Assembly (NCBI GenBank): GCA_015039315.1
Contig: WIDE01000050.1
Coordinates: 1 to 49,702, forward strand
DNA from: Clavulina sp. PMI_390
Lineage: Eukaryota; Basidiomycota; Agaricomycetes; Cantharellales; Hydnaceae
DNA length: 49,702 nucleotides
Reading direction: 5' to 3'
Shown here: positions 26,798 through 37,598 of the stretch, in pieces
Position numbering within the stretch: position 1 is the first letter of the stretch
How the letters are laid out: each line of letters starts with the position of its first letter
The notes under the pieces: model-generated
What the model was told of the DNA's origin: nothing
The model's database searches: none
The model's input: the letters and a program-made list of their open reading frames with translations, nothing else
Made by a program: the position numbers and the translations under genes

Positions 26798-28626
26798 AGT
26801 TCGCAGAGTCGTTGGGTGAGGATGTTGAAGCTTGGAGGACAGAGCCTTGAATAAAGCAGTGAGTTTGCGTTTACAGTATTCATTTATATTCTTCAAGGCA
26901 CAGGTTAGCGGCGCGCATCGAGTGCGGACCCTAGATCTATGCGATAGATTTGAGTGGAATGGCGAAAATTGGGGGCGGCAGTCGCAGGTTCTCACGCATC
27001 GGATAGAATAACAGCCCAACCTAATATGGGTCCATTGACCTGTTGCTGGATTGTATCATTATCCGTGGACCTGTGCCCGATATAACTGGCCCATGCGGAG
27101 CGCAGCTCGAGCAGTTCGCGCTTGATGGACGACTTCGCTTTGGGCCATTCGCTCGGTCTCAAGGAATGAGCTGGCCATCAGTATCTACGAGCGCAGTTGT
27201 GAATGATTTCAAAGTGAAAAAAAGGGCAGGATGGTGAGCAGCTGAAGGGGGCAACAGCGTATGTGACGTGTGACACCACACATGCGTCGTGTTACTCAGA
27301 CTTCCGATCGGCCTTGAGAATGATGCGGGTTCTCCAGGCGCAACCCGCCCTAAGAATCGGCACAGTATGGACATCCAGCCACTCAATGCAAGTCGTGAGG
27401 ATCCAGCATCAATCCGGGTATGTGGGAGAGAAACGCTAATATTATCGCTCTACGTATCTGTGTCCATCTTTCTGATCCTTTATTGCGGCTGCAACTCAAT
27501 CAGTGCAATACAAAGTCTCGGCCCCACAGTAAGGGAGAAGGAGTGATTGGCCTAATACTGAATTTCATCTGCAACTCAATAGCACCTCCAACATGGCGCA
27601 AATTCCTTCCACACAGAAGATGATGGAAAAAACCGTCGCAGTTGCGGGACTTTGTCGGGGAGGTTTGTGCCGACGAATGTTGCGATGCTCTCGATAGCTC
27701 AATAAGTTATTAGTAGCAGCCCTAAAATGCATGAATTAAAGCACCAATGCTGTATGAGATTGATGTGAACTTTGTTAGAAAAGAGCTGGAGTTCGGTCCA
27801 TAGCTAGTGTGACAGCATAGAGATACTATTGATAGTACTCGAGGCGAGCCCGGTATTTCGACATACTGCTAAGCCTCCGTAGACCCACCATCGATCTCCT
27901 CGTCATCGCTTCCATGAACCGGCGCAGGAAAGAAAAGTTTGCGGTCCCATGGCTTTATTAGTGGTCGCACGAAAACCACCAGCATACCATAAGCATAGCA
28001 ACTGATGGCATTGGATTGAACAATCCTGGAGTGCGAAAGCGTAAAATGGCTGGCAAGACCGGAATCAGCATCCAGCGCGTGTGACCTGTAACGCTCGCAT
28101 CCCTGGCGTCACGGCTTCCTACGCTCGAAACTGAAAAACTGCCGACTGCTCGCAACCATTGAGCCATAGGCGTTCATCCAGCGCCGTATATTTAAATCGT
28201 TTAGCGAAGGCTGTCTTGAATGGCAGGGTTTTTGAACTAAGAGAACTAGTGCGGCTGACAGTATCTGGCTGCAAAACGACAGAAGAAAGTCTCCGCCTGT
28301 TCGGAGAAAATGATCCGTGGTTGACTCCCTGAACTCTCGCCACTCAATTGTCCCTCGGTTCTGCGGCAAGTCTTGCGTACACAGAAGACAGACGAACCAA
28401 GAGTTTCCTGGTTGCTCCATCCAGGGTAGTAGCTCGGCATGGACTATGAGAAGTCGGTCCGAGCACAAACTCTCAGTCGCCAATCAACCATGCATAAAAT
28501 TGACGTGTCGCTATCGTGTATGATTGATGCAGCATCAACATTTTCGAAAAGGGAGACAATTGGAGTCGAAGCAACAAGAGCCGTGGAGCAGACAACGGAG
28601 TGAAGTCATCAGGGTAAGGGCTAGAT
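26798..28626. other. Intergenic: MFS upstream region and A2 3' flank
   Basis: About 1.8 kb without a supported gene. The right part (about 27880-28620) resembles the 3' flanks of other family A copies. For example, ccatgcataaaattgacg with gatgcagcatcaacatttt near 28490-28545 parallels 35900-35960. Long open frames near 28109-28483 (-) fall inside this duplicated flank and are not preserved elsewhere. Confidence 0.5.
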
Positions 28627-29507
28627 TCAGATCTCGGCCCCAAACGGCCCTTGACCTCCCTCGATGGAATCATCGTCATCGTCACTGCCATAGTCATCTT
28701 CCTCATCTTCGTCTGGTACATTCACTTGGCTCACACGTGTGGAGGGAGTGACGATGTAGCGCAGATCCCGAAGACTGCTATATGGGACGTTGGCGGGCAT
28801 CTCAATAACGTTTTCCCAGACAGTGCAACGCGTCGAGCCGGCAAACGGTTGCTCACGACTGGGAAGACGAACAGTGAGTAACTCCGAACATGGTAATGTG
28901 AACACGTCACTAGACAAAGCCAACAGGGGTGGAGGAGTGAATTCATGGTTAACGGGGCCATTTTCTGAGCTATGGGCCATGACGCCACTACTCTCCGACG
29001 AGGTAGAAGTGCTCTGGATAGTAGGTTGTCCGCCGCGTATCCGACAAGCTTGCTTGTCAGAGTTGTCACCTTCAATTGAGTGCTACTCTCTGGAGATGAA
29101 GTATTGCGGGAAAGGGCGGGATGGAACGGAGGAAGATGAGCTTCCGCCGTTTTCATCAACGACCTTAGTATTAGATGGGTTAACTACTGAAAAGTCGTTT
29201 CGCCGTCAGTGACGGGTTTGCCATATCGTGAGTCGTTATTCTAGTTCACCTCGATCGTGTGTTGGATTTGGACAGGAAGCCTGGTGTTCGTGTAAGTGTT
29301 GTTGAAGCATGGAAATTCCAGAGACAGAATGGACAGACGAGAACTAGGGTGAAGCACGCTTCAGAAACGGGATGAGCACCTGCCTGTAGTCATGACCTAC
29401 GCTGGGGATTTTCCTCTTTGGGCTCTTGGTTCTGCTCAATGGCTGATTAGAATCCACAACCGTTAAGAATGTGGTCATTTTAGGTCTACCTGAGATTTTG
29501 AAGCCAT
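28627..29507 (-). pseudogene. Family A copy A2, pseudogene
   Basis: The start (MASKSQ), intron 1, zinc-finger region and last exon are all recognisable. Three lesions argue against function. The finger exon has lost two bases between the two cysteine codons and the following His region, shifting the frame. The linker has an in-frame TAG right after FPQYFISRE, where A3 and A5 continue with a Glu/Arg or Gly residue. The TGAGTCA element in intron 3 is changed to TGAGTCG. The 117-codon 3' part remains open and well conserved (TVWENVIEMPANVPYSSL, then VSQVNVP and a D/E tail), so loss is either recent or the 3' part is still expressed in another form. Confidence 0.75.
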
Positions 29508-30104
29508 GGTGGACATAGAGGGAGGGGGATTATTAGTGGCATATCGACTTGGATGGTAAAACTAATCTACCCTGCTGACGGACGCTCACTTGGGCCGTGC
29601 TTAGTGGAATTGGGAGGAGTGCCTCAGTGTTCATGTTACTCACTCTACTGCAACCCCGTCGATTGCACGTCTGTTGAGGATGCTGAGTTCGGTCCAAACG
29701 AAAAGTTGATAACAGATTGCAGCACAGAGTATGACCACTGAGAAAGGACTCCCGAGGAGTTTGACGCATGTCGAGGTGACTGTTTGGACCGTTTTGTGTG
29801 CGGATTGTGTATACTTGTCAAGATTCCGTCATTTACATGGCAGATGCTAGGGCGAGAATATGACAGCAGAATTTTGGAGCTACCGACGAGTAACTGGACT
29901 GTAACTCAGAGAGAAGAGAGAATGGTAGTAAAATTTGATTCGGACTAACCTCTTGCGACCATTGCTAGTCATGATGTTGGGAAGGTTTCTTATTAGTGTT
30001 GTAAGACAGTATGATAATCGAGAGGAATCTGTCCACGTAGCGGACTATTGCCTCTCTCCTTCCTACCCATCCCTCCTCTTTTCCCCTTTGCAGCATCGTA
30101 TAGA
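29508..30104. other. Intergenic: A2 5' block
   Basis: Holds the upstream region of A2, alignable with 22690-23000 upstream of A1, and then runs directly into the decayed MFS 5' end. This implies a deletion of about 3 kb relative to the A1-MFS interval. No supported gene. Confidence 0.45.
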
Positions 30105-30535
30105 AGTTTCAGATTCGGAGATCACGAGCGCTGTGACTTTTCCTTTATGGCATGAAGGACTTAATAACAAAGGTTGGCATCTATGACCTCAAACCAATTA
30201 CGAAGCGTCACCCTAGGTTAGGTACGAATAAGAGCTTCTGACTAGATGAAGTGGATGTGAAGTGGACTACAAAGTGTGATGGGATTCCGAAGCCTGGGAT
30301 TCGATCAGGAGAGGGAAGAATGCGACCTCCACTAACACAATTGAGTAAGTCACAGACTCTAGCCTCACGAAGAAGATTCCACACATCGGACACGTTTGCA
30401 TCTAGATGATTGATTTTCCACTCGTGAGACACATTCAAGGCGAAATGTATCTGATCAACGGGATAGAGCCGGATAGTAAACTCTGTGCTGATAGTGACAG
30501 GCTCTCATGCATCGCATCAAACCATTGGCCTGGTT
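30105..30535 (-). pseudogene. Decayed 5' fragment of the MFS transporter gene
   Basis: The minus strand reads LLREARVCDLLNCVSGGRIL then PSPDRIPGFGIPSHF, matching the MFS N-terminus LREATVGGLLNRVSGGRILP then FPDQIPGFAIPEHY. Further downstream, ITSAVTFPLWHEG-type sequence near 30120-30160 aligns with the region around 26530-26560, after an internal deletion. Upstream non-coding similarity continues to about 30535 (ctctcatgcatcgcatc versus ctcacgcatcggatag near 26990). No membrane part is present. It is an isolated remnant next to A2, in the same order as A1-MFS. Confidence 0.78.
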
Positions 30536-31289
30536 CACCTTGACATACCCTTATCGTTGAAACCGTCAGGGAATAGCAGACTCATAGATTTGCATTCGAC
30601 ATGTGCCTCATGAGCGCCCTATCGTGAGTCAGAGTTACCGGCACGGAATCCTTCATCGGCTCACTCGCGGCCAACAACTAGAGCTGAGAAAGATCAATTT
30701 GAACCATTGATGTTGGGAAAAGTGTACAGTACCAAGGCGAGAGTCAGTCAGCAAGCAAGACTGACTCGATTACTGCGAGAGAGCTGTTCTACTCTTCTAG
30801 GAGACAATGCGCCGTAGATCCACCAAGTAAGCCTGTTTGAAAATTGTTGCGGGACAGTAACTTGGTCACTTTTGAATAGGGAAATCCAATCTAGCATATC
30901 GCCGAGAGCAGCTGCGCATTGCATTGCCTTGATCTGCAATGATTCGCCTGAGCTACGGACTGAGCTACAGGATGCAGAATTCTGAGAGCAGGACGAACTG
31001 CACACTCGATTCGTGAAGCATCCGCCACTCGACCGCACCCGAGACGCGAGGCGAATTATAGGTCGCACAAGCTGAGAGAGCTCTTTATCAGGACAATTCG
31101 GCCCCACAAATCAGTGACAAGTGGTTTAACCAGTCAAACTATCTAGATTGGTGTGTCGATATCGTGTATGACCGATGCATAGCCACCGGGGTTTGGAAGT
31201 TTGTAATGCAGGTTTGTTGAATCAAGAAGAATAATGACTACAGCACCCAAGAAACACAAGAAATCAGACCAAGAGTCAGGCGAGAACGC
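30536..31289. other. Intergenic: A3 3' flank
   Basis: Contains the duplicated 3' flank. The stretch near 31072-31120 (gagagctctttatcagg, then acaattcggcccc) parallels 36488-36545 (atggctctccaccagg, then atagttcgggccc) and 42665-42725. An open frame at 30748-31107 (-) lies in this flank and has no counterpart in other copies. Confidence 0.5.
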
Positions 31290-32172
31290 TCAGGCATCTG
31301 AAGACGCTTCAACCACACCATCCATGTCATCCTCGTCATCCCCGTCATCAATGTCCTCCTCGTCCTCTTCGTCTGGGATATCCACATAGCTCACACGCGT
31401 CGAGGGGGTGAATATGTAGCGAAAGTCCAAAAGGCTGTCATATGGGACATTGCTCGGCATCTCGATAACGTTTTCCCAGATAGTGTACCGTGTTGAGCCT
31501 TGAACTGGCTGGTTGTTGCTACGGCGGCGAATGGTGAGAAGCTCTCGAGGTGCTGATGAAGAGACACCAGCGGATAATACCCGTGCCGGTTGGGAAGAAG
31601 CAGACCCTTGGCTTACGGCGCTGGTAACGGACTGGTTTGGGACAGGCGTATTCGCACCGTTGCTCTGCGACAAGGATGAAGAACTTTGGAACGCAGTTTG
31701 CCCGCCACGCATGCGATCTGGCACCGCGTCATCGCCACTGGGGCGCTCTCTGTAGATGAGGTATTGCGGGAACGGCTGGGGTGGAATGAAGTATGGGGAG
31801 CCTCCGTTTCTTCCATTAGCCGATTCCAGAGTGGAAGGAAGGCTATCTACTTGAATCGTTACCATTAATCGTAGAATCCATGATGTAATGAGTCATCGCT
31901 TTTTTAATGCACCTGTGTTGTCGGCGTGAGGGCAAGCGGCCTGGTGGTGGCGCAGATCGCGTTCAAGCGAGAACCGCTCGAGGCGACAAAATGGACAGAG
32001 GAAGGCTAAGATTGGGAGGAGGTTCAGGTAACGAACAGCGCGGCCTTGGGGCCAGGAGAAATGGCTTGCGCTGGTGACTTTCGTCTTCGGACGATTGGTT
32101 CTACGCGGGCGAGGTTATCATCTACGGTCACAAAGGGAGAGTTGTGCTACTTACTTGGGATCCTGGTGCCAT
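31290..32172 (-). CDS. Family A copy A3: C2HC zinc-finger protein, 233 aa, intact
   Basis: Exons 32172-32155 (MAPGSQ), 32100-32070, 32005-31913 (93 nt) and 31849-31290 (560 nt) sum to 702 nt in frame. The finger is FLCPFCRLERFSLERDLRHH then QAAC. The linker is Ser/Gln-rich with DRMRGGQTAFQSSSS. The box reads STRYTIWENVIEMPSNVPYD, then SRVSYVDIP-like sequence, followed by an extended D/E-rich tail (DEEDEEDIDDGDDEDDMDG). Intron 2 needs a GC donor (GCAAGC) where the other copies have GT. If GC is not used, the protein would shift frame and stop soon after. TGAGTCA lies in intron 3 at 31889-31895 (+). An open frame continues upstream of the Met for over 150 codons, but it is not shared with other copies and is probably leader. 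Confidence 0.68.
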
Positions 32173-34210
32173 GGCATTCGTGAAGGGGGGAGGGTTGGGG
32201 GGAGGACTGCTCTTGTCCTCCCACTTGGAGACTATCAAGCTACTCAACCGGCACAGCGGCACCCTTGAGGCGTGCTTTTGAAATTGGGAGGGGCTTCCAG
32301 CTGTCAGTGTCACCATCTCCACCACATCCCGTCGGTTGTACGTCGATTGAGGGTGCCGAACTAAGTTGAGTGAACACAGGCTCCGATCGTCAATGTTCTG
32401 AATGGCGAGGCGGGGACCGTAGCTTCTAGTAAATTCGATTAAGGTGCCTAGGGGGGAGCATCTTGTTGATATTAGACGACGAAGTAATTTGATGCATGCT
32501 GCGGGGGATGACGGGACCCTAGATGCAGAAGGGCTGGAGGCTGCCTGGGATACAGTGTTGGTCTCGATGTACTGGGTTTCGCTATTTCTCGCACAATTCT
32601 CCCGAGGTAAAAGAGGCGTAGAGCCACCGGTGGAGCCACCCAAGATTGGGGTGTGGAGTAAAGGAACTGTCGCAGTTTGGGTTGTTCGTCGGAAGCGAGC
32701 TTTTGGAACACCAGCAGGCACGGCGATATGTGCGTCCCTGGTAGCGTAATTGGGGCGTTTGACGAGGCCAACGCACTCGAGACGAAAGGTTGAAGCAACA
32801 CACTATCAGGTGGAGAACGTGAGGACCAGGTTCTCTGCCGTTTGGTCGCGGCGGGAAGCGACATCCCAAAACGGAATGCGTGACATTCCAAACATTCTAG
32901 CTTGGTCCCAAATCCTAGCACCATTATGGAAGTCGACCCTCCGCTCACTGCACACTGTCCACAAGAAGGTGTGCCCGTAACTAATTCTCGGGGATTAAAG
33001 CCCAGTTTCAGGAGGGATCTAGTCTGCCAAGGTTTGTCAGTCTGGTGGCTCCTCCAAAGTCCGTCGTTGGCTCAAAGCAGTTGAGCTAGTCCACATTATA
33101 AACTCCGCCATCGTTTTAGTACGCTCCTCGGGAAGAAGACGATATCCTGATGAGACTGATAGTTACCAGCGACTCAGTTCACAAGCGCTCTCACTCAACA
33201 TTCGTTTCCCAACCCCTCCTTCGTGAACCTCCATACGTGCTGTCCAAGGCACATTCCAGGCATTTTGACCAAAACCTCCATAGATCCTCCAAGAATCTAG
33301 CGTTGTACCAGCTCTGGGCCCCCTGAGGGCATGTGGCGCTGCTGTCGCTGGCAGCGGCTCCTCTAGCACTTAACCCACATCAACTTGGCGACAACTTGGC
33401 GTATATTATCTTAACCTCCACGATCCAAATTTCACCTTAGTTTTGCTTCCCGCCTTGGGTCAGGTCAACGCTGCGTCCCAACATTTGAATGGAGTTGGGC
33501 CACGGCGTCATATGGTCCCATCTGGAGCTAAACATTCAATTGACACCAGATCACGAGCCAATGGCTACCAGATCACGAGTTTGAAATATGGAACACAGGA
33601 GGCGGGCGATGACGGTATTCGTAGCCACTCGCAAGGCCTGCTTGTATCTTTTGTTGCAATCCCAGGACCGAGGACTTAATATAGCGGTCGGATCGGGAGC
33701 GAGGCCGATTGAGATATGATCCTGATGCCAAACTTGGGGATAGGCTCGGTAAGCATAGTTCTGAACGTATCCTTGTCGAAGAGACGACTTTTGCAGTTCA
33801 CTGAACGCCTCGAATCCCTAGATGCGGCTGAACCATCGTAGATGTTGTCTTGAAATCGAAGGGCGCGAGGCGAAGAATAACATCCGCGGCAAGATGATTT
33901 GAAGCCTCGAGGTCGCTCGAGCTCATGATAGTCGCAAGAAGGTGGCGTGCTGGAGGGTGTAACTCGCACGTCAGATAAGCTTCACTACTCCAGCTGAAGT
34001 CTCTGCGAGTTGGTGCGCTGTTCCGTGCAATCCTGCGGCATCTTGATGCCTGAGTGAACACACTAACAGCCTCCACAGTACGCTGTTGGCCTGATCATCG
34101 GCTTGACTGCGCTTTGGAGAGGAATACTGAGGTGCGTCTTTTGTCTTTAGCAGAGCCAGTCGCTGAATGAAGCAGGGGATTCTGACTAGGTGCCAAAGGC
34201 CCTCTGGAGT
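32173..34210. other. Intergenic: conserved 5' blocks upstream of A3
   Basis: Two blocks recur upstream of A3, A5 and A6. One lies at about 32240-32490 (ccgtagcttctagtaaattc type), parallel to 37690-37940 and 43835-44060. The other lies at about 32830-32945 (cggcgggaagcgacatccc type), parallel to 38215-38345 and 44380-44480. The blocks are alignable but open frames within them are not conserved, so they look regulatory or simply carried along. Confidence 0.55.
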
Positions 34211-35130
34211 TCATGTAACGACTTGGCTGATCAAAGGAAAGGCCTTACCACTAAAAAGGCTGTAGAGGATATTTCTTCTTCTGCGCTGATGCAGAGCTGT
34301 GAGGACGAAGAAATTGTTGACCCATGTGTTCGAGAGTGACCGTGGCTCACCCTGTGCCCCTCCAGACAAGCGCCACACTCTGCCCCAGTTGATGAGGTCA
34401 CTGGTATGCCTTTGGCTTGCAGCTATCCGTCTCAGTATTAATACGCCAGCCATCGCGAGGTTGTTCTCTGCGTAAGTATGATTATTGAGCTCATATTTTT
34501 TTTTTTCGTTGCTTCCAGCTCTCCTCTACCACTATTCATGCTACGGCTCGAGCACTTCATTCGCTCAACAATTACTATTCCCCGACTAGGGATTCAACAA
34601 CACGATTAACTACGAGACCCGACTGGTGGTCTTTGCTGATGCGGATATACGAACCAAGTCCGTCTTCACGTGTGGTCCATGGGTTCGCGCCACAGCCAAG
34701 TTTCTTGCCACCAGAAATGGAACACAGCAGAATCCCGGCGAAACGACGACTTTGCCCGGGATGCCTTGGAAAAACCTCCGCCCAGCATCAGAGAATACCA
34801 AATCAAGCACATCTTTATAATGATAATACCTTTTTTTTTTTTGGCTCGTCGCCACCAAGATGCCTCTCGTCCTGTTTCGGTTGCGTGCGGTGTTACGTTG
34901 CGGCTATCTCACCCTTCACAGTCACCGTTTGGTGAGCTGTAAGGCTCCTAGGCTTGAAGATCCAGCGGTCACGGTCGCAAGCCAGTTGGTAACTTGAAGA
35001 ACGTTGGGACGAAGCTCCAATAACATCCGTCTAAGACTTTGTTCGTCATCCGGAGCAGGAACATGGGCCAAACACGACCCTTTTTTTGGTCTTTCAATCT
35101 CTCACCCCGTGACTCGTTCTGTATTGGGAA
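34211..35130 (-). pseudogene. Block B copy 1 (degenerate gene-like repeat)
   Basis: On the minus strand this copy shares three landmarks with the others. These are a far-upstream segment (around 35030-35130: ttcgtcatccggagcagg and ccccgtgactcgt), a middle segment (ARTHGPH-type frame near 34660-34700), and a segment ending at a splice-donor-like GTGAGCCACGGTCACTC at 34351-34335. An open reading (DLINWGRVWRLSGGAQ) precedes the donor. No complete protein can be assembled. It is probably a decayed gene. Confidence 0.4.
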
Positions 35131-35924
35131 TTTTGCGCCCTAGCTTTCCAGACGAAAAACGCTTGCAGGCACTGGGGCCTGAGGTGGCCACAACTGAGAG
35201 ACATGGTTTATATCCGCACGACTTGTGTTTGCCCCAGCCAATTCTCGTTCCTCGCTCCCCTTCAAGTCGTCATCCTTATCCTAGCTGACTGACTGCATTT
35301 CCTCCCTCACTTTGTTCACGCTGGCTCTTAATACTTGCATACCGCCAAGGGCGATGCTATTGCTGCTTACTGGCAGATCACTATGAACACACTACTCGCT
35401 CCGCCTCCCAGGGCTTTCTAGTTGATTTTTCGCTCAATAGTTGGCTCCGATCTTCTAGCACTCCAATCAGACGTCTGCCGTCGATGGTTTGTGTAGTTGG
35501 AATCATCACGTAATGAATCTTGCGAGGAATCGACACGTTATATCTCGTCCTCGACTTTGATGCTTTCTCTCTGTATCTCCAAAGGTTTCGGGGGGCAGGA
35601 AACCCATTCCCTAGCTCAGTTCGCCGTATACAGTCATGAATACAGGTGAGTTCAGGAGGATCTTACATATATTTTCAGTGATTCACAACGGCTCAATTTC
35701 ACAGGGTTCGAACCAGGTTCGCAGAGGTTCGGCATCTGAGCGAGACTAGAACCGAAACTCTAGGCTCGGCTCGGCTCTAACGGTGCGGTTTGTGTTCGTT
35801 TCGCGGTTCTGAACCAGACCGCGGCAGCACTAGGCTCCCCATCAGGGTAGTTCGGCACAGGTTGTGAGAAGTCGGTTCGAGTAGGTATTCTCATCCGTCA
35901 ATCAATTATGCATGAATTACAGCA
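35131..35924. other. Intergenic between block B1 and relic A4
   Basis: About 800 bases without a supported gene. It includes a cluster of GGTTCG-type palindromes at about 35700-35830, and the 3' flank of A4 begins near 35850. Confidence 0.45.
35703..35835. repeat. Cluster of GGTTC/GAACC palindromes
   Basis: Contains the perfect palindrome GGTTCGAACC near 35706, several GGTTCG or GGCTCG units, and GCGGTTCTGAACCAGACCGC near 35800, which itself can form a hairpin. It resembles degenerate low-complexity GGTTCGG repeats seen in some basidiomycete genomes. A mobile-element remnant is possible but no ends are visible. Confidence 0.45.
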
Positions 35925-36164
35925 CTATTTATCGTTTGCGGGTGATGCAGCATCAAAGTCGTAGAAAAGGGAGACAATCGGAGGTGAATTCAGAACAGGC
36001 AACGAACAGTAGTGATCACGTCCATGGTCAAATCCCGAGGTTCCGGATAGCCCTTCGACCCCCTCAACCAAATCATTGTCATCATCCCCATCATATTCAT
36101 CCTTCACCGTCGTCATCTTGGCTCGCTCACGCGCGTGTGACGCATAACCTCCACATTCTGTCAC
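35925..36164 (-). pseudogene. Family A relic A4 (3' end only)
   Basis: Only the acidic tail survives. The frame reads KDEYDGDDDNDLVEGVEG, close to the A5 tail ENEYDGDDDNEIADDAAEG. It is preceded by a broken remnant of the SRVSQVD segment. The adjoining 3' flank (35850-36010) is alignable with that of A2 (28430-28600). Zinc finger, linker and most of the conserved box are missing, replaced at the truncation by an inverted repeat. Confidence 0.65.
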
Positions 36165-36174
36165 ACGCGTGAGC
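36125..36174. repeat. Inverted repeat at the broken end of A4
   Basis: Left arm 36125-36141 (gctcacgcgcgtgtgac) and right arm 36160-36174 (gtcacacgcgtgagc) are complementary except for a 2-base insertion, with an 18-base spacer. The left arm corresponds to family A coding sequence (the SRVSQ codons). The right arm is therefore an inverted copy, a typical trace of fold-back repair at a break. Confidence 0.7.
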
Positions 36175-36719
36175 CTGACGGCATACCCTGCTACTTGAAG
36201 CCAATGCGCTATAAGTGCTCCATTAACTACGCGTCACCCAATTGATTGGGAGGGGATGAATGGATCCGCTTTGAGTCGTAAGGATTCAATTGAACGTGTC
36301 CTCGAGACAAGCATGCGCCATGGCAATGCATCAACTCCTCTCATGATCCACTCGAGTTTCGCAGCTCGGTCAGTCTCCACAATACAAAATTTTCAGCTCC
36401 ATGGCGAAGAATAAGAACTGCCCGCTAGATCCACCGCTCAACCGCACCTGATACATGAGGCTAACAAATGTGCACAGAAAAAGACTGTAGGGGACAGCCG
36501 CAAGATGGCTCTCCACCAGGATAGTTCGGGCCCCCTATTATTGATGGGAGATCCAAGAGATTATTGCAGTAATAGCTACATATGAATTAAGGGATCAACG
36601 CGGAATCACCCGAGGTATTGGAAATTGAGAACGAGACTTGGAGACGTAGATCTAGAGGAATCACGACTACAACACGGGATAAAGCCAAGAAATCAGAACT
36701 AAAAGCTTGGCGAGAGTCG
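36175..36719. other. Intergenic: A5 3' flank
   Basis: Duplicated 3' flank, alignable with the region 3' of A3 and A6 (see atagttcgggccc near 36524). No coding exon was seen. Confidence 0.5.
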
Positions 36720-37598
36720 TCACACATCTGAGGACCCTTCAGCCGCATCATCGGCTATTTCATTGTCGTCATCCCCGTCGTACTCGTTCTCTCCGTCCTC
36801 GTCTGGAATGTCGACTTGGCTCATGCGTGAATGAGGGGTGATGGTATATCGCATGTTCGAAAGGCTGGGATAAGGGACATTCCTAGGCATCTCAATCACG
36901 TTTTCCCAGACAGTGTAGCGCGTTGAACCTGTGATGGGCTGGTCGCTGCTGCGGAGGTGAAGGGTGAGGAGCTCGGGGGTTCGCGTTGCAGGGAGACCGG
37001 CCGATACTGTCAGTGCCGGTAGGGAAGGAGCAGATCTATGGGCCGCGGTACTATCGCGAGAGTGGCTTGGTCCAGACCCACCAACGCCGTTGCTGCGCGA
37101 CAACGATGAAGTGCTCTGGAATGCGTTTTGCCCGCCACGGATGTGATTTGGTGCCGTCCCACCATCACCGGTACCCTCTCTGTAGATGGGATATTGCGGG
37201 GATGGTTGGGGCGGGACGAAGGGCGAGGTGTCTTCGTTTCCATTGATCGATTCAGGAGTAGAGGTGAGATTGACTGCTCGAGTCGCATCCTGAGCGGTAG
37301 AATTCGCTATATAATGAGTCATTGTTTCTATTTACCTTGATTGTGGAGTGCATGAGGGCAGGATGCCTGATGATAGCGTAGATCGCGTTCGAGTGAGAAC
37401 CGCTCACGGCGACAGAATGGACAGAGGAAGGCTAAGGGTTGGGAGTGATTCATATCGTGAGTGTGGTAGGTGTGGGTCTCTGGAAAATGACCTACATTGG
37501 TGACTTTCATCGTCGGAAGACTGGTTCTAAGCAAATGATATTATGGTGGATAGTGATAACGAGTGTGTTATTTTGCTCACTTGTGATCCTAGAGACAT
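36720..37598 (-). CDS. Family A copy A5: C2HC zinc-finger protein, 233 aa, intact
   Basis: Exons 37598-37581 (MSLGSQ), 37526-37496, 37431-37336 (96 nt) and 37276-36720 (557 nt) sum to 702 nt in frame. The finger is FLCPFCRRERFSLERDLRYH then QASC. The linker has VPPQPSPQYPIYREG and HIRGGQNAFQSTSS, both shared with A3. The box reads STRYTVWENVIEMPRNVPYP, then SRMSQVDIPDEDG, with an acidic tail. Intron 2 has a good GTAGGT donor. Intron 3 has a GTAAAT donor, a weak CGAG acceptor and TGAGTCA at 37315-37321 (+). Leader frames upstream are closed by stops, which supports the short first exon as the true start. Confidence 0.75.

Noticed and set aside
32128..32721. 197-codon minus-strand frame running into the A3 start, possible longer N-terminus
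   Set aside because: The equivalent upstream DNA of A1, A5 and A6 contains stops in this frame, and the short first exon is shared by all copies. I treat it as leader.
35704..35720. tRNA T-loop/B-box-like GGTTCGAACC
   Set aside because: No A box, acceptor stem or cloverleaf could be built around it, and the neighbouring palindromes explain it better.
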